Shown here in pieces: positions 18,256 to 26,595 of a stretch of 64,000 nt of DNA. The stretch is from Allolucifera butyrica (lineage in GTDB: Bacteria; Bacillota; Negativicutes; Sporomusales; UPPP01): NCBI RefSeq assembly GCF_900476375.1, contig NZ_UPPP01000072.1:1-64000 (forward strand). The letters are read 5' to 3'. The notes under the pieces were generated by a model. It searched no databases. It had not been told where the DNA came from and saw only the letters and a program-made list of their open reading frames with translations. The stretch's first letter is position 1, and every line of letters begins with the position of its first letter. The translations under genes were made by a program, and so were the position numbers.

Positions 18256-19014
18256 ATGCTACGGAAATATCAGATCAATCGTTCTATTCTGGCGTTGGCG
18301 ATTTGTTTCGCTTTATTTTCGGAAACGGCGGCAGCCAGCGGTGAAATTTCTCTTGAGGGAGAGTATTGGAATCCGCACGTTAGCGGGGAGTTAAAATCAT
18401 CTGTTAATATAGATGTCAAAAATGATCTTGGTTTGGGTCATTCCAGCATTGCCGATTTAAAATTAGGTTTCAAAGGAGATAAAGGACCAAAATACTTTAT
18501 AAAATATGAAAATCCGTCCTTCAACAATACCGGCAGTTTAACTCATTCCTTAAATTTTGACGGTAGAGATTACTCAGCCGGAGACCGGGTTACTTCCAGC
18601 ATGGATGTCAAGCATTATCAATTCGGCATTCAAAATGACAAAATCACTCCCGGCGGTAAGATATCAATTATTTACAGTTACAATCACAATTCCATTCATA
18701 CCGGGATTCAGGATGTAACCCAGAATTTTGACCGGAATAAGGACGGCACCAGCGATGCGCTAAATGTAGGCTTTGCCTGGGAAAGTTTAAATCGCAAAGG
18801 GATAAATTTCTTCGCGGCAGTTACCCCCTTATCTATTGGCACACACGGCGGTTACCTTGATTATAATGCTGGTGTGAAGAGTGAAATCGGCAAAACGATG
18901 ACCCTAACGGCAGGCTATCGGGGCGAACGGCTGGAAGCCGGGAAAACCTCCGGTTCGGATGGCTCCACCATAAATCTTAAAGGCTGGTATGTATTTTTAG
19001 GATCCGGTTTCTAG
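18256..19014 (+). CDS. Outer-membrane beta-barrel protein
   Basis: This 252-residue exported protein starts with a signal peptide (about residues 1-28, RSILALAICFALFSETAAAS) and continues with alternating short strands rich in aromatic and polar residues and Gly turns. It ends ...YVFLGSGF, the terminal aromatic residue that outer-membrane assembly recognises. This is the best evidence in the window for a diderm cell. I prefer the ATG at 18256; a GTG at 18244 is in frame but overlaps the AAAGGG ribosome site. It follows the XRE and membrane gene by 86 bp and may be cotranscribed. The family was not recognised. Confidence 0.75.
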   Translation: MLRKYQINRSILALAICFALFSETAAASGEISLEGEYWNPHVSGELKSSVNIDVKNDLGLGHSSIADLKLGFKGDKGPKYFIKYENPSFNNTGSLTHSLNFDGRDYSAGDRVTSSMDVKHYQFGIQNDKITPGGKISIIYSYNHNSIHTGIQDVTQNFDRNKDGTSDALNVGFAWESLNRKGINFFAAVTPLSIGTHGGYLDYNAGVKSEIGKTMTLTAGYRGERLEAGKTSGSDGSTINLKGWYVFLGSGF

Positions 19015-19099
19015 TTACGCCGTTCCCCTTTTCCACAACAAATTTTGTATACATTACTTTATATCTATACTTTTTTAGAAAGTGATGCTACAATATAAA

Positions 19100-19310
19100 A
19101 GAAAAAAGCAATGGCGCTTAAAAATATTTGTTTTTTAAGTGGATCGGACTGTAGACCTAAAACTCCCTATGTATCTAGTCCATAAACAATTGTTTAATAT
19201 ACTGATACATATTAGTACTATTAAGTTGTTTTTTGATAGCGGGGAGCTGTTTGTTAACAGTTTGAGACGCTTAAAAAGTATCTATTTTTTTAAGCGTCTT
19301 TTTGTTTTTC
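19100..19310 (+). other. Structured leader of the amino acid ABC operon
   Basis: The 331-bp gap before the ABC operon holds no convincing gene. It contains a first hairpin (CGCTTAAAAA at 19115-19124 with TTTTTTAAGTG at 19131-19141) and later a terminator hairpin whose arms have nearly the same sequences (19265-19299). The 5' arm of one can pair with the 3' arm of the other, so alternative folds are possible. No T-box motif was found. This resembles an attenuator, but it could be just the terminator of the preceding gene. Confidence 0.4.
19265..19299 (+). terminator. Rho-independent terminator before ABC operon
   Basis: AGACGCTTAAAAA (19265-19277) and TTTTTAAGCGTCT (19287-19299) form a 13-bp stem followed by TTTTTGTTTTT. 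It is about 50 bp before the start of the binding-protein gene, so it either closes the upstream transcript or attenuates the ABC operon. Confidence 0.8.
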
Positions 19311-19347
19311 TCAAAAATAGCTTAGACAAATTTTAGGGGGAGTTCAA

Positions 19348-20148
19348 GTGAAGAGTGTATCCAAAAAGATCCTAGTTATCGCCTCTTTGTTAATTCTTAT
19401 TGCAGCGACACTGGCCGGCTGCGGAGCGGTTACGGCCGACAAAACAGCAAGCAGCGACAAAGGACAGACCAAAAAATACGTCATTGCCTGTGACGCCAAG
19501 TATGCGCCATTTTCCATGGAAGTTAACGGAAAATACAAAGGCATTGATGTAGAGCTTTTGGCGGCCATTGCCAAAGCGGAAAATATTAATTATGAATTAA
19601 AGCCTATGGATTTCAGCGGCATCATTCCCGGCCTGGTTTCCGGCCAGATTGACGGCGCGATTGCGGGTATGAACATTACGGATGAGCGCAAAAAATCCGT
19701 TGATTTTTCCGACGGTTATTTTAAATCCGGTTTAGCTGTTATCGTAAGTAAAGACAATACCAGCATTAAAAGCCTGGCTGATTTAAACGGCAAAACCGCC
19801 GCGGTAAAAAAAGGCACGACCGGTGCTAAATTTGCCGAAGACAATAAAGACAAATATCACCTCCATATTACTTATTTCGACGATTCACCCAGCATGATGC
19901 TCGCTGTGGCTAACGGGAATGCAGACTTCCTCATGGAAGATTATCCGGTAATTAACTACCAAATCAAAATTGGCGAACAAAGCAAATTGAAAATCGCCGT
20001 TCCTTCCGTAATCGATCCGCCTTCGTATGGCTTCGCTGTTAAGAAAGGCGAAAATCAGGAGCTTTTGAAGAAATTCAACGAAGGCCTGAAAAAAATTAAA
20101 GCCGATGGAACTTATGATAAGATTGTCGGCGAATACATTTCCAAGTAA
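19348..20148 (+). CDS. Polar amino acid ABC transporter, binding lipoprotein
   Basis: This 266-residue solute-binding protein belongs to family 3 (His/Gln/Arg/Lys-type). A lipoprotein signal peptide ends in the lipobox LAGC (about C24). Family marks are YAPFSMEVNGKYKGIDVELL, FSGIIPGLVSGQIDGAIAGM, then NITDERKKSVDFSD. The start is GTG at 19348, with GGGGG about 8 nt upstream. It captures an amino acid outside the inner membrane and hands it to the permease at 20218-20877. The exact ligand is not readable; cystine, arginine and glutamine types are all possible. Confidence 0.92.
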   Translation: MKSVSKKILVIASLLILIAATLAGCGAVTADKTASSDKGQTKKYVIACDAKYAPFSMEVNGKYKGIDVELLAAIAKAENINYELKPMDFSGIIPGLVSGQIDGAIAGMNITDERKKSVDFSDGYFKSGLAVIVSKDNTSIKSLADLNGKTAAVKKGTTGAKFAEDNKDKYHLHITYFDDSPSMMLAVANGNADFLMEDYPVINYQIKIGEQSKLKIAVPSVIDPPSYGFAVKKGENQELLKKFNEGLKKIKADGTYDKIVGEYISK

Positions 20149-20165
20149 TTAAGTAGTTATGCAGT

Positions 20166-20201
20166 AAGAAGAGAACTGGCATAAAGAGCAGTTCTCTTCT
20201 T
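20166..20201 (+). terminator. Intra-operon attenuating terminator
   Basis: AAGAAGAGAACTG (20166-20178) and CAGTTCTCTTCTT (20189-20201) form a 13-bp perfect stem followed by TTTT. It lies between the binding-protein gene and the permease gene and ends 12 bp before the permease start codon. It probably lowers expression of the membrane genes relative to the binding protein. Confidence 0.75.
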
Positions 20202-20217
20202 TTTTGAGGAGGATATC

Positions 20218-20877
20218 ATGCACGAATATATCCAATTATTTATTTCCTGCTGGCCGGATCTATTTCGCGGTTTGCAGAATACCGTATTCATTGCTGCAGC
20301 CTCGCTGCTGTTTGCTTTCTTTCTCGGTCTCATCTTAGCGGTTATGGGAATGGCCAAATACAAACTATGTCAATGGATCTATCAGTTTTATGTTTATCTG
20401 GTCCGGGGCATACCGGTGATGATTTTTGCCTTATTTCTCTTTTTTGGCGTCGGAGCGCTGCTGCATGTCAAATTCAATCCGATCTTCGCGGCGATTATTA
20501 CTTTGACGATCAATGCCAGCGCCTATCTGGCGGAAATTTTCCGCGGCGGCATACAGGCCGTTGACCGGGGGCAGGTAGAAGCGTCGCGCAGCCTGGGGCT
20601 GGGATATTTCCGGACATTAAAACTGGTCGTTCTGCCGCAGGCAGTCAAGATCATGATTCCACCGATTATCAATCAGTTTATCACCACCCTGAAAGATACT
20701 TCCATCCTTTCAGTCATTAGCGTAAGAGAATTAACGATGAATTCCCAGATTATCATCGCCAACAACTATAAGCCTTTTGAGGTCTATTCCTTTGCGGCCA
20801 TTATGTATCTGATTGTTATCGTTGCCTTATCGCTCTTCGCGAAGTGGGTAGAAAGGAGACTTCACCATGATAATTAA
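20218..20877 (+). CDS. Polar amino acid ABC transporter permease
   Basis: This 219-residue inner-membrane permease has about five hydrophobic segments and the EAA loop [20 protein letters not shown] that docks on the ATPase. The N-terminal [20 protein letters not shown] block is typical of the HisM/GlnP type. It starts with GAGGAGGATATC before the ATG. Its 3' end overlaps the ATPase gene by 11 bp, so translation is coupled. With one permease gene, the channel is a homodimer. Confidence 0.93.
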   Translation: MHEYIQLFISCWPDLFRGLQNTVFIAAASLLFAFFLGLILAVMGMAKYKLCQWIYQFYVYLVRGIPVMIFALFLFFGVGALLHVKFNPIFAAIITLTINASAYLAEIFRGGIQAVDRGQVEASRSLGLGYFRTLKLVVLPQAVKIMIPPIINQFITTLKDTSILSVISVRELTMNSQIIIANNYKPFEVYSFAAIMYLIVIVALSLFAKWVERRLHHDN

Positions 20878-21598
20878 AGTCGATAATTTAGTGAAATCCT
20901 TCGGCGAAAATGAAGTGCTGAAAGATGTATCCTTCCATGTCAATGAAGGAGAAGTCGTTTGTATTATCGGGCCTTCCGGCTCGGGCAAGAGCACGCTGCT
21001 GCGCTGCCTGAACCGCCTGGAAGAAGCGCAGGGCGGGTCGATCCGGGTCTTCGACACGGATGTCATCCACGTGAAAGATCTTAATGCCTTTAGGGAAAAC
21101 ATCGGTATGGTGTTTCAGATGTTTAATCTATTTCCCAATTATACGGTTATGCAGAACATTACCCTGGCGCCGGTACAACTGGGCAAAATGACCCAGCAGG
21201 AGGCCGAGAAACGGGGCATGGAACTTTTGGCGATGGTTGGGCTGGAGGAAAAACGCGACGTCTATCCGTCCACCCTTTCGGGCGGTCAAAAACAGCGGAT
21301 CGCCATCGCGCGGGCCTTGGCGATGAATCCCAGAATCATGCTGTTTGATGAACCGACATCGGCGCTCGACCCGGAAATGGTCGGGGAAGTCCTGAACGTT
21401 ATGAAAGAACTGGCCCAGGAAGGCATGACCATGGTCATTGTTACCCATGAAATGGGCTTTGCCAAAGAAGTGGCGGACCGGGTGATTTTCATGGGCGACG
21501 GCGTGATTATTGAAGAAGCTCCGCCAAACGATTTATTTAACTCTCCCAAGCATGAACGCACCCAGAAATTTTTGAAAAGTGTTTTGGAACACGTGTAA
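20867..21598 (+). CDS. Polar amino acid ABC transporter ATPase (GlnQ type)
   Basis: This 243-residue ATPase powers the transporter. Walker A is GPSGSGKST (about residues 34-42), the Q-loop [11 protein letters not shown], the signature LSGGQKQR, Walker [14 protein letters not shown] and the switch histidine VTHEM. The start at 20867 has AAAGGAG about 8 nt upstream, inside the permease gene. All catalytic elements are intact. It ends the operon, followed by a strong terminator. Confidence 0.95.
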   Translation: MIIKVDNLVKSFGENEVLKDVSFHVNEGEVVCIIGPSGSGKSTLLRCLNRLEEAQGGSIRVFDTDVIHVKDLNAFRENIGMVFQMFNLFPNYTVMQNITLAPVQLGKMTQQEAEKRGMELLAMVGLEEKRDVYPSTLSGGQKQRIAIARALAMNPRIMLFDEPTSALDPEMVGEVLNVMKELAQEGMTMVIVTHEMGFAKEVADRVIFMGDGVIIEEAPPNDLFNSPKHERTQKFLKSVLEHV

Positions 21599-21620
21599 AA
21601 AGAACTTTCTATATTTATAA

Positions 21621-21653
21621 GAAAGAGCCAGCGGTCAGCCCGCTGGCTCTTTC
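21621..21653 (+). terminator. Rho-independent terminator of ABC operon
   Basis: GAAAGAGCCAGCGG (21621-21634) and CCGCTGGCTCTTTC (21640-21653) form a 14-bp perfect stem with a 5-base loop. The tail on the plus strand is C-rich then TTTA; on the minus strand it reads TTATAAATAT. It may act in both directions, for this operon and the convergent flavodoxin gene. Confidence 0.75.
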
Positions 21654-21715
21654 CCCTTTAACAAATCCGATCCGTATCCTGTGTTCCCATTACAACTTCA
21701 ATTGCCATATCCTCA

Positions 21716-22294
21716 TTATTCCGGGAATCGTTCCAAAACCAACGCTGAACCGATTTCCTTCATGACAGTGTGCAGATCTTTTCTTTCATGCGCCGGTCCA
21801 TTTCGCATACCGGCAACGACATGTACGCCTTTCACATCAAATTCCAGCAACTGAAACATTTTTTGCGTGTAATCATAATACGGCTGAAACATGCCGGCAT
21901 CAGGATTACCCTGATTAAACACAAGAACCAGCTTTTTCCCGGCATTTTGTTCCTTGAATTGCGGCGAGAACCGCGGATGGTATTGTGCGAACAGCCTGTC
22001 GGTGAATATCTTCGCCTGGGCGCTCATCTGCCCCATGTAAGTCGGCGAGCCGAGAACAAGAGCATCGGCATGCTCCATCGCGTCATAAAGTTTCTGCATG
22101 TCGTCTTTGATAATACAGCGCAGCTCTCCCTGTTTGCAGCCATAACAACTCTGGCACGGTTTGATATCAAGATCGCTGAAATACCAGGAGCGAGTTTCGG
22201 CGCCCTGTTCTTTCGCACCTTCGAGTATTTTGTTTATGATCCAGGCGGTATTGCCTTCTTTCCGCGGACTTGCGCTAAATCCGATGATTTTCAT
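21716..22294 (-). CDS. Flavodoxin-fold NAD(P)H oxidoreductase (Fe-S flavoprotein-like)
   Basis: This 192-residue protein has the NADPH-dependent FMN reductase fold: GFSASPRKEGNTAWI (phosphate loop) and LVLGSPTYMGQMSAQAKIF (flavin loop). Between them is CQSCYGCKQGELRC, a compact cysteine motif like that of archaeal and clostridial iron-sulfur flavoproteins, so a [4Fe-4S] cluster near FMN is plausible. It lies 54 bp downstream of the similar gene at 22349-22993 and is probably cotranscribed. The physiological substrate is unknown. Confidence 0.82.
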   Translation of the reverse strand: MKIIGFSASPRKEGNTAWIINKILEGAKEQGAETRSWYFSDLDIKPCQSCYGCKQGELRCIIKDDMQKLYDAMEHADALVLGSPTYMGQMSAQAKIFTDRLFAQYHPRFSPQFKEQNAGKKLVLVFNQGNPDAGMFQPYYDYTQKMFQLLEFDVKGVHVVAGMRNGPAHERKDLHTVMKEIGSALVLERFPE

Positions 22295-22348
22295 TTTTCC
22301 TTTTTCCTCCTTAGCAACGGCAGGCTACCCTTTTCAAATGTCAATGAA

Positions 22349-22993
22349 TTACGCTTTAACAAGCCTGACTCCTAAATCAAATGCTTTTTGCAAGTCCTCG
22401 GCCGATATTTTTTCGACACGATTAGATTTTTCCTCTTTATCCGGCATCAGATAAACGTACTTGGAATAATCGTCAAATTGAACGGTATTTGTTAAAGTTA
22501 GCAGTTCACAACTGCCCAATGTACGGCCCATAATTCCCGCAAAACTAGTTAAAGTATCCTCAAACCCTCTTTCAACATAAATTTCATCACTGACATTCAT
22601 TGTTGCAATTAGAGCTGTTTTAAAGTTTTTTGGTTTAGGGCCTGTAGACGTACCACCGTAATCAAGATATTGAAAAAGTAATCTGTCCGTAAATGAACGC
22701 ATTTGCCCTGATAGATTCCCATAATAAATAGGTGAACCAAGCACAATAACGTCTGACTCCTCAATACGTCCCAGTAAAGGTTTAAGTTCATCATCTACCA
22801 CACAATGTCCGTAAGATTTACTATTTTTCAATTTACAAGAACAACAACCGATACAGTCCTTATAGGTTAAATCAAAAAGATTTATAAATTCCGTTTCAGC
22901 ACCCACTGATTTTGCGCCTTCAATGACTTGGTGCAACATTTTTGAGGTATTGCCATGTTTTCTTGCACTACCGCACAAAGCTATGAGTTTCAT
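22349..22993 (-). CDS. Flavodoxin-fold oxidoreductase, cysteine-motif type
   Basis: This 214-residue paralogue-like flavoprotein has CGSARKHGNTSKML at the N-terminus, a cysteine motif CIGCCSCKLKNSKSYGHC and the flavin loop VLGSPIYYGNLSGQMRSF. It probably uses FMN and possibly an Fe-S cluster. GAAGAGGAT lies before the start codon. About 100 bp upstream is a direct-repeat box (23090-23107) that is nearly identical to one upstream of the response-regulator gene, so this gene is a likely target of that two-component system. The substrate is unknown. Confidence 0.82.
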   Translation of the reverse strand: MKLIALCGSARKHGNTSKMLHQVIEGAKSVGAETEFINLFDLTYKDCIGCCSCKLKNSKSYGHCVVDDELKPLLGRIEESDVIVLGSPIYYGNLSGQMRSFTDRLLFQYLDYGGTSTGPKPKNFKTALIATMNVSDEIYVERGFEDTLTSFAGIMGRTLGSCELLTLTNTVQFDDYSKYVYLMPDKEEKSNRVEKISAEDLQKAFDLGVRLVKA

Positions 22994-23089
22994 AAATTAT
23001 CCTCTTCTTTCTATCATTTAGTTAAAAAATAATTTGTCTGCCAATACATAATTCACCTTTCTTGTGTTATTGCAATCGTAACATCCCAG

Positions 23090-23107
23090 TTTAAACTGAA
23101 TGTAAAC
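23090..23107. promoter_or_regulatory. Candidate response-regulator box upstream of flavoprotein gene
   Basis: TTTAAACTGAATGTAAAC contains two heptamers (TTTAAAC and TGTAAAC) 11 bp apart, the spacing of OmpR/PhoB-family direct repeats. It differs by one base from the box at 24964-24980 over 17 positions. It lies about 97-114 bp upstream of the start codon of the flavoprotein gene at 22993. Confidence 0.55.
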
Positions 23108-23175
23108 TAAAGTCATAAAGAACAAAAGTACAGTCTCGCCAATTCTCCGCAAAACTATACTTTTTAATTTTCGTC

Positions 23176-24219
23176 TTAACAAAGTGGCAGGATTACGGTA
23201 AACGTTGTACCTGCTCCCACTATGCTCTCGACATGAATATTGCCTTGGTGCATATCAATGATCTTTTTAACAATGGAAAGCCCCAATCCGTTGCCCTGTT
23301 GGGATCGATTCCTGGCTTTATCCGCTTTGTAGAAGCGCTCAAATATATGAAGCCGGTCTTCTTCCGTCATGCCAATACCGGTATCGGAGACTCGGCAGAC
23401 AGCATTTTCTCCTTGCCGGTGCAGTTCCACTCGAATCGACCCGCTCTCGGGCGTAAATTTGATACTATTATGGATGAGATTGATCCATACCTGGCTCATT
23501 AGGCTTTCATCGGCTGTTATCTCCAGCTGATCCAAGAACCCTTCCATTTCTATTTTTTTCTGCGTCCATTGGGGTTCGCATGCCAGGATAATATTTTTTA
23601 TCTGTTTATCCAAACGATAAGCGACAGGTGTAATCTTGCTGTTTTCCGCTTCGAGAGAAGCCAGTTTAAGCATGCTGTCACTCAGTTGCGACAGCCGTAT
23701 GCTTTCGGTTTCAATGATACTTATAAAACGCAGGCGATCCCCGGAACTTAATTGGTCATTGTGTAAGGCCTGAGCAAAACCCCTGATTGAGGTCAATGGC
23801 GACTGAATCTCATGCGAAACATTAGAAATGAACTCTTGCCGCATCTTCTCCATCTGGTTTAATTCCAACGCCATCTTATTTATGTTGTTAATCAGAGCTT
23901 CGACCTCTTCACTTACACGAAAGCCTAAGTGTAAGTGGGTTGTAAAATCCCCCCGTGAAATTTTTTCAAGAGCCGCTGTAATTGCGGCCAAGGCTTGTTT
24001 GATTTGCGCCATATGCTTCATCTGGAATAAGGAAAAAAACAGGATCGCCCCCAATAGGCCGAGAAGTGAATTGATGATCTGAATCAATACAGGAGATAGG
24101 CTCTCTATTGTAACGGTAAATACATGGGCAGTTAAAAAAAAAGCCCCTGCAATGCAGCCTACATATACTACCAGCAGCAGGACGACTCCGGAGACAAATT
24201 TCATTTTTCCTTTGCCCAT
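23176..24219 (-). CDS. Sensor histidine kinase
   Basis: This 347-residue membrane kinase has two N-terminal TM segments (about residues 9-31 and 43-64) with only a short external loop, then HAMP (about 65-120), the dimerisation domain with phospho-accepting histidine in SHEIQSPLT (about H136), and an HATPase domain with the N-box LIHNSIKFTP, VSDTGIGM and GNGLGLSIVK. It phosphorylates the response regulator encoded just before it. Its ribosome site GGAGGTG lies within the end of the regulator gene. The short loop suggests that it senses the membrane itself or an intramembrane signal, as in envelope-stress kinases; that is inference. Confidence 0.93.
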   Translation of the reverse strand: MGKGKMKFVSGVVLLLVVYVGCIAGAFFLTAHVFTVTIESLSPVLIQIINSLLGLLGAILFFSLFQMKHMAQIKQALAAITAALEKISRGDFTTHLHLGFRVSEEVEALINNINKMALELNQMEKMRQEFISNVSHEIQSPLTSIRGFAQALHNDQLSSGDRLRFISIIETESIRLSQLSDSMLKLASLEAENSKITPVAYRLDKQIKNIILACEPQWTQKKIEMEGFLDQLEITADESLMSQVWINLIHNSIKFTPESGSIRVELHRQGENAVCRVSDTGIGMTEEDRLHIFERFYKADKARNRSQQGNGLGLSIVKKIIDMHQGNIHVESIVGAGTTFTVILPLC

Positions 24220-24222
24220 GGT

Positions 24223-24891
24223 TTACACCTCCAGACGATAACCGAGGCCCCGGATCGTCCTGATTTTAAAGTCACACTGTTCTGCCGGAAAACGTTCACG
24301 CAACCGGTTAATATGGACGTCCAGCGTCCGCTCATTTCCTTCAAAATCATAACCCCAAATATCCTCGATCAACTGCTCCCGGGAAATTGTCCGCCCCGGA
24401 TAGCCGGCTAATTTGTACAGCAATTCGAATTCCTTGAGGGGAAGGGTTAATTTTTCGCTGCCAACAGTTACTTCGTAGGTTTTGCGGTTCATCGATAATT
24501 TCCCAATCTGAACTACCTGGGATGATACAATTTGATATCGCTTCAATAATGCTTTTACTCTAACCACCAATTCCAAAGGGTCAAAAGGCTTAACAAGGTA
24601 ATCATCCGTTCCTAGTTCGAAGCCTTTAATTTTTTGACTTGTTTCTCCTTTAGCCGTTATCATAAGCAAAGGAATGTCATAACTCTCCCGCAGTTCGCGA
24701 CACAACTGCCATCCGTCCATGTTGGGCATCATGATATCAAGAATGGCCATATCCACTTTTACTGTCTCAAGCTTTGCCAGAGCTTCAACACCATCTGAAG
24801 CCTCATATACCTCAAAACCTTCATGGCTCAAAAATACCTTTATCAATTCTCTAATATGCAAGTCATCATCTACGATTAAAATTTTCCCCAT
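24223..24891 (-). CDS. OmpR-family response regulator
   Basis: This 222-residue regulator has a receiver domain with acidic pocket VDDD, phospho-accepting D52 (ILDIMMPNMDG), Thr and Lys (LLMITAKG, LVKPFDP), and a winged-helix DNA-binding domain (RTISREQLIEDIWGYDFEGN then ERTLDVHINRLRERF). The start has AGGAG 7 nt upstream. The gene ends 3 bp before the kinase gene. A TTTAAAC direct-repeat box lies 73-89 bp upstream of its start and is shared with the flavoprotein gene, which suggests autoregulation and one target operon. Confidence 0.94.
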   Translation of the reverse strand: MGKILIVDDDLHIRELIKVFLSHEGFEVYEASDGVEALAKLETVKVDMAILDIMMPNMDGWQLCRELRESYDIPLLMITAKGETSQKIKGFELGTDDYLVKPFDPLELVVRVKALLKRYQIVSSQVVQIGKLSMNRKTYEVTVGSEKLTLPLKEFELLYKLAGYPGRTISREQLIEDIWGYDFEGNERTLDVHINRLRERFPAEQCDFKIRTIRGLGYRLEV

Positions 24892-24963
24892 CGTGACTCC
24901 TCACTTTTGCTCGTCTCGACACTCGTGTCCTACCTAACCGTTACCAAAAATATATACCTATTA

Positions 24964-24980
24964 TTTAAACTGAATTTAAA
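24964..24980. promoter_or_regulatory. Candidate response-regulator box upstream of its own gene
   Basis: TTTAAACTGAATTTAAA contains TTTAAA twice at an 11-bp period, the arrangement OmpR-family dimers bind. It is upstream of the response-regulator gene and nearly identical to 23090-23107. A+T richness alone does not explain the shared non-repetitive CTGAAT centre. Confidence 0.55.
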
Positions 24981-25035
24981 TAAGTATTCCACTCCATAAA
25001 AATATAACCCTTTACACGCTCACCCGTTTAAAGCC

Positions 25036-25092
25036 AAAAGACTAAGGGACGGTGGTTATGTCCGGGACACAACCACCGTCCCTCAGTCTTTT
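25036..25092. repeat. Palindromic repeat, copy 1
   Basis: AAAAGACTAAGGGACGGTGG starts the left arm (25036-25057) and the right arm 25071-25092 is its reverse complement with one mismatch. The same element occurs at 36620, 43756 and 57707. Its right arm runs into the 3' end of the AAA ATPase gene and supplies the last two codons and the stop codon (AAA GAC TGA). It forms a strong hairpin and probably terminates that gene's transcript. Confidence 0.9.
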
Positions 25093-25826
25093 GTTAGTTC
25101 ATTCAGCATACCCTTATAATTATTAACAAAACTTTTGGTTATCATGAAATGATCTGTTTGTTCATAGGAGACCTTCTTGATTCCGTTATCATCAATATTA
25201 TAGATATAGGAGTCCGGATAGGCTAAAAGCAAAGGAGAATGAGTAGCAATAATAAACTGGGAATTATTTGAAACCAATTCATGAAGGCGGCTGATTAAAG
25301 AAAGCTGCCGCATGGGAGACAGCGCGGCTTCCGGTTCATCCAGAATATAGAACCCTTTTCCCAAAAACCGGTTAAGAAATAACGACATAAAAGACTCTCC
25401 ATGGGATTGGGCATGGAGAGAACGTTCCCCATACACCGCTCCTACTCCCAGGTCCTCAATATTGGTTGCTACATTATAGAAACTCTCAGCACGCAGGAAA
25501 TAGGAATCTCTGGGCCTTTTAACTCCCTTCCGCAGAACAATATACTTATATAATTCGGAATGGGACTCTCGCGTCGAAAAACTAAAATGTTTTGATCCGC
25601 CTTCCGGATTAAAACCAAAGGCGATTGCAATCGCCTCAACCAGGGTAGATTTCCCGGCCCCGTTTTCACCGATAAAAAACGTTACCTTAGGATGCAATTT
25701 TATTTCATGCAAGTTTGATATCGCAGGTAAAGAAAAGGGGTATTCTTTATAGGACGGAATATCATTTCTTTTCAGAGAAACTTCAAATACATAATGATTT
25801 TGCGTTAAGGAGGAAATCTCTGCCAC
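25083..25826 (-). CDS. Small AAA/ABC-type ATPase (RecF-like)
   Basis: This 247-residue cytoplasmic ATPase has Walker A FIGENGAGKST (about residues 52-62), a signature-like SHGESFMSLFLNRF, Walker B GFYILDEPEAALSP and the switch histidine FIIATHSPLL. These are marks of compact SMC/RecF-type ATPases (AAA_21 group). The only available start is GTG at 25826, with AAGAAG immediately before it, an unusually close ribosome site. The final two codons and stop lie inside palindromic repeat copy 1. The biological role is not known; members include repair, metabolic and defence proteins, and no partner gene is adjacent. Confidence 0.8.
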   Translation of the reverse strand: MAEISSLTQNHYVFEVSLKRNDIPSYKEYPFSLPAISNLHEIKLHPKVTFFIGENGAGKSTLVEAIAIAFGFNPEGGSKHFSFSTRESHSELYKYIVLRKGVKRPRDSYFLRAESFYNVATNIEDLGVGAVYGERSLHAQSHGESFMSLFLNRFLGKGFYILDEPEAALSPMRQLSLISRLHELVSNNSQFIIATHSPLLLAYPDSYIYNIDDNGIKKVSYEQTDHFMITKSFVNNYKGMLNELTKD

Positions 25827-25896
25827 CTTCTTTATTTAACTAAGTATCTCCAAGAGATGATTGTATACTGCTTTTTATCCATTCCGAAAATATATC

Positions 25897-26448
25897 CTAA
25901 AAGATTATATTTAGCTTTTCCACTGCTACAACAGCCTGCTTCGGGTCTCGTGCTTTTATACCTATCATGTTAATAAATATGCCCTTATCCCGAAATGCTT
26001 TTTCTAGCAATTCAATAAATACGCCTTGCCCTACATACTCTCTATCATCTGACCAGGTCGTATCGACACCGCAAGTTGGAGAACCGTTTATTCCTAATAG
26101 ACCAATGATTTGAAAACCATGTTTTCTATATTCCTCGACCTGATATACAACATTGTCAACCATTGACTGGCATAAACATTTCACATTCTCATTCTTCATA
26201 AGATTAGCAACCCTTGTATCTTCTGATTCAACTGTGCGAATCGCTTCTATATCGGCCTCTCTATCTAATCCCAAACAAAGGAGTTCAGGGCATGGCAGTT
26301 GTATTATTCCAGCTTCTCCATCCAATAATGCCTTTGTCGCTTCTAGAATTACACCAGGATAATGAGCGCAAGCATCAATTTTAGAATTTTGATTAAGAAC
26401 ACAATGGGCAACGAGCACAATCTTTTTACTTCTCCCATCTTGAAACAT
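25897..26448 (-). CDS. TudS-related (DUF523-like) protein
   Basis: This 183-residue protein resembles the DUF523/TudS desulfidase group (CD3072-type). Conserved cysteines occur in LVAHCVLNQNSK (about C16), IQLPCPELLCLG and NGSPTCGVDTTW; in TudS three cysteines hold an iron-sulfur cluster that removes sulfur from thiouracil. Clear GGGAGGA precedes the start codon. The subgroup's true substrate is unknown, so the desulfidase role is inference from family. The gene is isolated, 71 bp from the AAA ATPase gene. Confidence 0.72.
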   Translation of the reverse strand: MFQDGRSKKIVLVAHCVLNQNSKIDACAHYPGVILEATKALLDGEAGIIQLPCPELLCLGLDREADIEAIRTVESEDTRVANLMKNENVKCLCQSMVDNVVYQVEEYRKHGFQIIGLLGINGSPTCGVDTTWSDDREYVGQGVFIELLEKAFRDKGIFINMIGIKARDPKQAVVAVEKLNIIF

Positions 26449-26595
26449 ATAAAATTCCTCCCTACACCATTTTGCACTTTTAAAACAAATACCAAGGATT
26501 AATCCCTTTAAGTCCTCAATTTAACGAAAGGACAAATGTTTCACCTTTCAGTGGCATTCTTACAACCCCGTCTCCTGACACTTCCATAAGATTAG

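Noticed and set aside
157-19246. Shared ATAGCGGGGAGCT at about 157 and about 19236
   Set aside because: The first is coding sequence of the dehydrogenase gene and the contexts differ; a 13-bp match is within chance for this length.
19139-19336. Open frame of 65 residues in the ABC operon leader
   Set aside because: It spans both arms of the terminator and lies in A+T-rich leader RNA with no ribosome site or similarity to any family.
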